From the NCBI RefSeq assembly GCF_004458765.1, contig NZ_SPJX01000187.1:248001-312000 (forward strand): DNA of 64,000 nucleotides, given 5' to 3'. Below, piece by piece: positions 59,331-64,000 of this stretch. Origin of the DNA: Microvirga pakistanensis. GTDB taxonomy: Bacteria; Pseudomonadota; Alphaproteobacteria; Rhizobiales; Beijerinckiaceae. Numbering within the stretch: the first letter of the stretch is position 1; each line of letters opens with the position of its first letter. The translations under genes and the position numbers were made by a program. Under the pieces are notes generated by a model that searched no databases, was not told where the DNA came from, and saw only the letters and a list, made by a program, of their open reading frames with translations.

Positions 59331-60029
59331 ATGCGGATTCTCATCATCGAGGACGACAAAGAGGCAGCCGCCTACCTGGTGAAGGCGTTTCGCGAGACCG
59401 GCCATGTGGCGGACCATGCCGCCGACGGGCTGGACGGTTACGCCATGGCCGAGGCGGGGGATTACGATGTGCTCGTGGTCGACCGCATGCTGCCGAAGCT
59501 CGACGGCCTCTCCCTCATCCGCTCCCTGCGCGAGCAGAAGGTCGAGACGCCGGTTCTCATTCTCTCCGCCCTTGGCCAGGTCGATGACCGCGTGAAGGGC
59601 CTGCGCGCGGGCGGCGACGACTATCTCCCGAAGCCCTATGCCTTCTCCGAGCTTCTGGCCCGCGTCGAGGTTCTCTCGCGGCGCCGCGCCTCCGCGCCCA
59701 GCAGCGAGCCCACCGTCTATCGTGTCGCCGATCTCGAACTCGACCGCCTGTCCCACCGCGTGACGCGCTCGGGCCACGAGATCGTGCTGCAGCCGCGCGA
59801 GTACAGGCTGCTCGAATACCTGATGAAGAACGCCAACCAGGTCGTCACGCGCACGATGCTGCTGGAGCACGTGTGGGATTACCACTTCGATCCCCAGACC
59901 AACGTGATCGACGTTCACGTCTCGCGCCTGCGCTCCAAGATCGACAAGGGCTTCGACAAGCCGCTCATCCATACTATCCGCGGTGCCGGCTACATGGTGC
60001 GCGTGGGCTCGGTGGAGGATGAGGAATGA
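59331..60029 (+). CDS. OmpR-family response regulator (second pair)
   Basis: This 232-residue regulator has a receiver (IIEDDKEAAAYLVKAFRETG; Asp in LVVDRMLPKLDGLSLIR; Lys in YLPKPYAFSELLARVEVL) and a winged-helix C-terminal domain (QPREYRLLEYLMKNANQVVT, HIDVHVSRLRSKIDKGF-like segment NVIDVHVSRLRSKIDKGF). It resembles the S. meliloti regulator located between degP1 and glnE. Its targets are unknown, but the degP neighbour suggests envelope-stress genes. It may bind the inverted repeat at 59209-59256. Confidence 0.92.
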   Translation: MRILIIEDDKEAAAYLVKAFRETGHVADHAADGLDGYAMAEAGDYDVLVVDRMLPKLDGLSLIRSLREQKVETPVLILSALGQVDDRVKGLRAGGDDYLPKPYAFSELLARVEVLSRRRASAPSSEPTVYRVADLELDRLSHRVTRSGHEIVLQPREYRLLEYLMKNANQVVTRTMLLEHVWDYHFDPQTNVIDVHVSRLRSKIDKGFDKPLIHTIRGAGYMVRVGSVEDEE

Positions 60030-60039
60030 GCGTTTCCGC

Positions 60040-61470
60040 ATGACCGGCCTCGGCAAGCTCTTCCGGACCACCGCGTTCAAACTGTCCTTCGCGTATCTCG
60101 TCGTCTTCACGCTCTTCGCCTTCGTGACGCTGGGCTATGTCGCCTGGAGCGCCGAGAAGGTGCTGACCGACCAGTTCGTCTCGACGATCGAGACCGAGAT
60201 CGACGGATTGGCGCAGCAATACAGGAACGGAGGGCTCCGGCGTCTGGTGAACGTGGTCGACCGGCGCTCCCGCACGCCGGGCGCTTCGCTCTATCTCGTC
60301 ACCACCGAACTCGGGGAGCGGGTCGCCGGCAATGTCGGGGCCCTGCCTCCGGGCGTGATCGATCGCGTGGGGCAGTTCGAGACCCTCTACAACCGCACGG
60401 ACGAGACGGACACCAAACCCAACGTTGCGCTCGTGCGCGTCTATCTCCTGCCGGGCGGCTTTCGTCTGCTGGTCGGACGCGACATCGAAGAGCGCATCCG
60501 CCTGCGCGACGTCATCCACCGGGCCATCGGCTATTCCCTGCTGTTCATCGGCGTTCTCGGCTGCCTGGGCAGCTGGTTCATCGCGCGGCGCGTGCTCAAG
60601 CGCGTCGACGACATGACCGACATCACGCGCGACATCATGGCGGGCGATCTCGGCGGGCGGCTGAAGATCGCCGGGACGGGCGACGAGCTCGACCGCCTCG
60701 CGCAGAACCTCAACGACATGCTCGACCGCATCGGCGAGCTGATGCGCGGCATGCGCGAGGTTTCCGACAACATCGCCCACGACCTGAAGACTCCGCTCAC
60801 GCGTCTGCGCAACAAGGCCGACGAGGCGCTGCGGACGGCCAGAACCCCCGACGAACTGAAAGCCGCGCTCGAAGCCACCATCGAGGAGAGCGACAACCTC
60901 ATCCGCATCTTCAACGCGCTTCTCATGATCGCGCGGCTCGAGGCGGGCAACGCCCGCGAGGCTCTCGCCGAGTTCGATGCGGCGGAGGCCGTGCGGGACG
61001 TGGCCGAACTCTACGAGGCGGTGGCGGAAGAGGTTGGCGTCACCCTCGACGTTTCCGTCGAGAGCGGCGAGAGTGGGCTGCCGATCCACGGCAGCCGCGA
61101 GTTGCTGGGCCAGGCCATGGCCAATCTCCTCGACAATGCCCTCAAATACGGCGCCGCTCCCGATGGCAGCACGCAGACGATCACCGTGTCGGCCCAGCGC
61201 GTCGGCCAGGAGGCGAGGATCGTCGTGGCGGATCGCGGTCCAGGAATCCCGGAGGAGGAGCGCAGCCATGTGCTGGAACGCTTCGTGCGGCTGGAAACAG
61301 CCCGCTCGCGCCCGGGGTTCGGTCTCGGGCTCAGCCTTGCCGCGGCCGTGGCGCGGCTTCACGAGGGGCGGCTTGTGCTGGAAGACAACGCGCCCGGACT
61401 GCGCGTCGTGCTGATCCTGCCGTTGAAGGAGGCGCCCGTCCCGCAGGCGGTCCTGCCGTCCGCCGCCTGA
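60040..61470 (+). CDS. Sensor histidine kinase (second pair)
   Basis: This about 476-residue membrane kinase has two membrane segments (about 14-36 and 160-182) around a periplasmic domain. A HAMP follows, then the phospho-His box VSDNIAHDLKTPLTRLRNKA. ATP-binding boxes are MANLLDNALKYGAAPDG, VADRGPGIPEEERSHVLERF and FGLGLSLAAAVARLHEGRL. An ATG at 60019 overlapping the regulator stop is an alternative start. Its partner is the adjacent regulator. The pair stands between degP and glnE in the same order as in rhizobia. Confidence 0.9.
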   Translation: MTGLGKLFRTTAFKLSFAYLVVFTLFAFVTLGYVAWSAEKVLTDQFVSTIETEIDGLAQQYRNGGLRRLVNVVDRRSRTPGASLYLVTTELGERVAGNVGALPPGVIDRVGQFETLYNRTDETDTKPNVALVRVYLLPGGFRLLVGRDIEERIRLRDVIHRAIGYSLLFIGVLGCLGSWFIARRVLKRVDDMTDITRDIMAGDLGGRLKIAGTGDELDRLAQNLNDMLDRIGELMRGMREVSDNIAHDLKTPLTRLRNKADEALRTARTPDELKAALEATIEESDNLIRIFNALLMIARLEAGNAREALAEFDAAEAVRDVAELYEAVAEEVGVTLDVSVESGESGLPIHGSRELLGQAMANLLDNALKYGAAPDGSTQTITVSAQRVGQEARIVVADRGPGIPEEERSHVLERFVRLETARSRPGFGLGLSLAAAVARLHEGRLVLEDNAPGLRVVLILPLKEAPVPQAVLPSAA

Positions 61471-61559
61471 TCCCGGTGGGGGAGCCGGCTCACTTTTCGG
61501 TTGCCTCTGGCGCGGCGGCATGAACACTCAGCTCATCACACGACCTGGATGGATTGACT

Positions 61560-64000
61560 GTGCCGGACCAAAACCGCTCCCTGATCGACCGCCTGACGCA
61601 GGCCCCGCCCGTTTCCGATCTCAAGAAGGCCGAGGCCGGGCTGGCGGATCTCATGGAGCGCGTCCGCGAGGTTCCGGAGGCGGCCGCGCTTCTGCCCCGC
61701 CTCGAGGCAGGTCTCTTCCGCGATCTTCTCGTGGCTCTTGCCGATTACTCGCCTTTTCTCTGGCAACTCGTTCTGTCCGATCCGGCCCGCACGGCGAGGC
61801 TGGCGCTGGAGGCGCCGGAGGCCGTTCATGCTTCCATCGTGGACGATCAGGGCACCCTGTTCCGCCGCGTGCGCGCGGGCGAGATGACCCGAGACGAGGC
61901 GGTGCGGGCCTTCCGGCGCAACCGCAGCGCCCATGCGCTTCTCGTGGCCCTTGCCGACATCGGGGGGCTCTGGCGCACGGAGGAGGTTACGCAGGCTCTG
62001 TCCGCCTTCGCGGATGCCTCCGTGTCCGGCGGCTTGAATCTGATCCTCACGGAAACCGCGGATCTCGGCCGCATCACGCTCCAGAACCCGGATGCGCCCG
62101 GCGAGGGCTCGGGCGTCACCGTGCTGGCGCTGGGCAAGCACGGGGCAGGGGAGCTCAACTATTCGAGCGACATCGACCTCGTCATCTTCTTCGATCCGCA
62201 GACGCAGGCGGTGAAGGAAGGGGCCGAGGCGACGACCATCTACACCCGCATCGCCCAGCAACTGGCCCGGCTGCTGCAGGAGCGGACGCCCGACGGGTAT
62301 GTCCACCGCGTCGATTATCGCCTGCGGCCCGATCCCGGTTCGACGCCCACGGCCATGTCCCTGGCGTCGGCCTATGTCTATTACGAGACGCTCGGGCAGA
62401 ACTGGGAGCGCGCGGCCTTCATCAAGGCCCGGCCCGTCGCGGGCGATCTCACGCTGGGCGAGACCTTCCTCGCCGAGCTGCGGCCCTTCATCTGGCGCAA
62501 GTATTTCGATTTCGCCTCCATCGCCGACGTTCATGCCATGAAGCGGCAGATCCATGCGGTGCGCGGGCACGATGAGATCGCGGTGGCGGGGCACGACATC
62601 AAGCTCGGACGCGGCGGCATTCGCGAGATCGAGTTCTTCGTGCAGACGCAGCAGCTCGTGTTCGGCGGCAGACGGCCCGCGCTCCGGGGACGGCGCACCC
62701 TCGAGATGCTGGTCGAGCTGCACAACGAAGGCTGGATCACCGCGCAGGCGCGCGATGAGCTGTCCCATGCCTATCGCTTCCTCCGGACCATCGAGCACCG
62801 GCTGCAGATGGTCGCCGATGAGCAGACCCAGCGGCTTCCTTCCGACGAGGATGAGCTCAAGCGCTTCGCCGGGTTCTGCGGCTATTCCAACCTCGAGGCA
62901 TTCTCGAAGGCCCTGACGGATCAGGCCAGGATCGTGCAGGGCCATTACGCCCTGCTCTTCGAGGAGGGGCCGGAGCTCGCCTCCGACGTGGGGAGCCTGG
63001 TTTTCACCGGCGTCAGCGACGATCCGGAAACCCTCGCAACCTTGCGGCGCATGGGCTTCCGCGAGCCGGAGAAAACGGCCGAGACCGTTCGGGGATGGCA
63101 TTTCGGGCGCCGCGCCGCCATCACGAGCGCGCGAGCGCGCGAGGTGCTGACCGAGCTCACGCCGGCGCTGCTGTCGGCCCTGGGGGGCACGGCGGATCCC
63201 GATGCCGCATTGGCGGCTCTCGACGCCGCGTTCGGGCGCATGCCGGCCGCCGTCGAACTCCTCACCATCCTGCAATCCCACGACAAGCTGCGCCTTCGCT
63301 TCGCGGATCTCCTCGGCACGGCTCCTCGGCTTGCCAACACGGTGGCGCAATCCCCGCATGTGCTCGACGTGCTCATCGACCCTGCCTTCGGCATTCCGCT
63401 GGTGGATGAATCGGCGATCGAGGAACAGCTGCTGCAGATCATCGGCAATCCCGAGAACTACGAGGACTTCCTCGACCGCGCCCGCGACGCGGCCCGGCAG
63501 ATGCGTTTCATCACGGGCGCGCGGCTTCTCTCCGGCATCATTTCCCCGGCGCAGGCGGGTGAGGCCTACGCCGCCATCGCGGCGGCCACCATCCGCGCGT
63601 CGGTCGAGCGCGTTCGCCGGGAGTTCGAGGCCGAGCATGGCGTGGTACCCGGCGCCAAGATGGCAGTGCTCGGACTGGGCCGCCTCGGCACGAAGGAGCT
63701 GACGGCCGGTTCGGATCTCGACTTGGTCCTCATCTACGATTTCGACGAGGAGCGGCGCGAGAGCACGGGGCCGCGCTCTCTCGACGCCGTCGTCTATCAC
63801 ACGCGCCTCACCCAGCGCCTTGTCGCCGCGCTGACCGTGCCGACCCGGCGCGGGCTTCTGTACGAGGTGGACCTTCGTCTGAGACCCCAGGGCGGCAAGG
63901 GACCGGTGGCTTCGCAGTTCAAAGGCTTTCTCGCCTACCAGCAGACCGAAGCCGAGCTCTGGGAGCACATGGCTCTCACCCGCGCGCGCATCCTGTTCGC
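61560..64000 (+). CDS. glnE: Bifunctional glutamine synthetase adenylyltransferase/deadenylase, 5' part
   Basis: The GTG at 61560 opens a frame that runs to the window end (about 813 codons; full proteins have about 950-990). The first nucleotidyltransferase domain is marked by LGKHGAGELNYSSDIDLVIF (deadenylylase) and the second by LGLGRLGTKELTAGSDLDLV (adenylylase). The regulatory domain lies between them, with GHDIKLGRGGIREIEFFVQT and SDDPETLATLRRMGF. GlnE controls nitrogen assimilation by adding or removing AMP on glutamine synthetase under PII signalling. The start is preceded by a stop in the same frame region and fits the usual short N-terminus. Confidence 0.95.
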   Translation, partial: MPDQNRSLIDRLTQAPPVSDLKKAEAGLADLMERVREVPEAAALLPRLEAGLFRDLLVALADYSPFLWQLVLSDPARTARLALEAPEAVHASIVDDQGTLFRRVRAGEMTRDEAVRAFRRNRSAHALLVALADIGGLWRTEEVTQALSAFADASVSGGLNLILTETADLGRITLQNPDAPGEGSGVTVLALGKHGAGELNYSSDIDLVIFFDPQTQAVKEGAEATTIYTRIAQQLARLLQERTPDGYVHRVDYRLRPDPGSTPTAMSLASAYVYYETLGQNWERAAFIKARPVAGDLTLGETFLAELRPFIWRKYFDFASIADVHAMKRQIHAVRGHDEIAVAGHDIKLGRGGIREIEFFVQTQQLVFGGRRPALRGRRTLEMLVELHNEGWITAQARDELSHAYRFLRTIEHRLQMVADEQTQRLPSDEDELKRFAGFCGYSNLEAFSKALTDQARIVQGHYALLFEEGPELASDVGSLVFTGVSDDPETLATLRRMGFREPEKTAETVRGWHFGRRAAITSARAREVLTELTPALLSALGGTADPDAALAALDAAFGRMPAAVELLTILQSHDKLRLRFADLLGTAPRLANTVAQSPHVLDVLIDPAFGIPLVDESAIEEQLLQIIGNPENYEDFLDRARDAARQMRFITGARLLSGIISPAQAGEAYAAIAAATIRASVERVRREFEAEHGVVPGAKMAVLGLGRLGTKELTAGSDLDLVLIYDFDEERRESTGPRSLDAVVYHTRLTQRLVAALTVPTRRGLLYEVDLRLRPQGGKGPVASQFKGFLAYQQTEAELWEHMALTRARILF

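Noticed and set aside
61536-63968. An 810-codon minus-strand open frame
   Set aside because: It is the antisense shadow of glnE, whose plus-strand frame from 61560 carries both nucleotidyltransferase signatures and runs off the window end.

Overview
This window is a high-GC chromosomal segment from an alphaproteobacterium of the order Hyphomicrobiales (Rhizobiales). A Microvirga/Methylobacteriaceae-like genome fits best. This is inferred from family content: a MucR zinc-finger regulator, two HWE-family histidine kinases, DUF1491/DUF2336/DUF6456/DUF1194 proteins, a DUF1214-DUF1254 pair, and the rhizobial gene order feuN-feuP-feuQ-ccmIEFH-degP-regulator-kinase-glnE. No rRNA, tRNA, CRISPR array, insertion sequence, integrase or plasmid function was found.

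Region 1 (1-29.1 kb) is ordinary chromosome. It holds the 3' end of ilvE, a DUF1194 protein, a glycosyltransferase-murJ operon, a ChbG/HpnK deacetylase, an Fe-type superoxide dismutase, an isochorismatase-like hydrolase, a multi-PAS HWE kinase, an S9 oligopeptidase, mucR, a DUF6456 protein, sufE, a peptidoglycan-binding membrane protein, DUF1491, DUF2336, a GNAT acetyltransferase, the DUF1214/DUF1254 pair, penicillin-binding protein 1A, a YcgN protein, an AI-2E family permease, a DUF2939 protein, an orphan TRAP binding protein, a second HWE kinase and an EEP-family hydrolase. Two very short hydrophobic reading frames with good ribosome-binding sites (26 and 52 codons) lie in gaps here.

Region 2 (29.8-51.3 kb) is a complete gene transfer agent (GTA) structural cluster in the Rhodobacter capsulatus g1-g15 order. 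It runs: small and large terminase, portal, g3.5-like membrane protein, prohead protease, major capsid, connector, adaptor, tail completion, tail tube, g10, tail chaperone, tape measure, g12-g14 tail-tip proteins and the 1286-residue g15 fibre/host-specificity protein. A DUF2793 protein and a GH108 endolysin fused to a holin-like membrane tail follow. Phage integration, replication and repressor genes are absent. The cluster is broken up by non-GTA genes: an ABM-fold protein, a glycine-zipper lipoprotein with its own terminator, two divergently oriented trypsin-like proteases, a low-GC lipoprotein gene that runs into the tape-measure gene, and a YdcH protein. Its gaps are filled with several families of palindromic repeats. 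A candidate small RNA with a promoter, a LexA-like half-site pair and a terminator lies just upstream.

Region 3 (51.4-64 kb) is a conserved envelope-stress and cytochrome c maturation block. It contains a FeuN-like periplasmic protein, the FeuP/FeuQ two-component system, CcmI-CcmE-CcmF-CcmH, a one-PDZ HtrA/DegP protease, a second OmpR-type regulator and kinase pair, and the first 813 codons of glnE, which runs off the window end.
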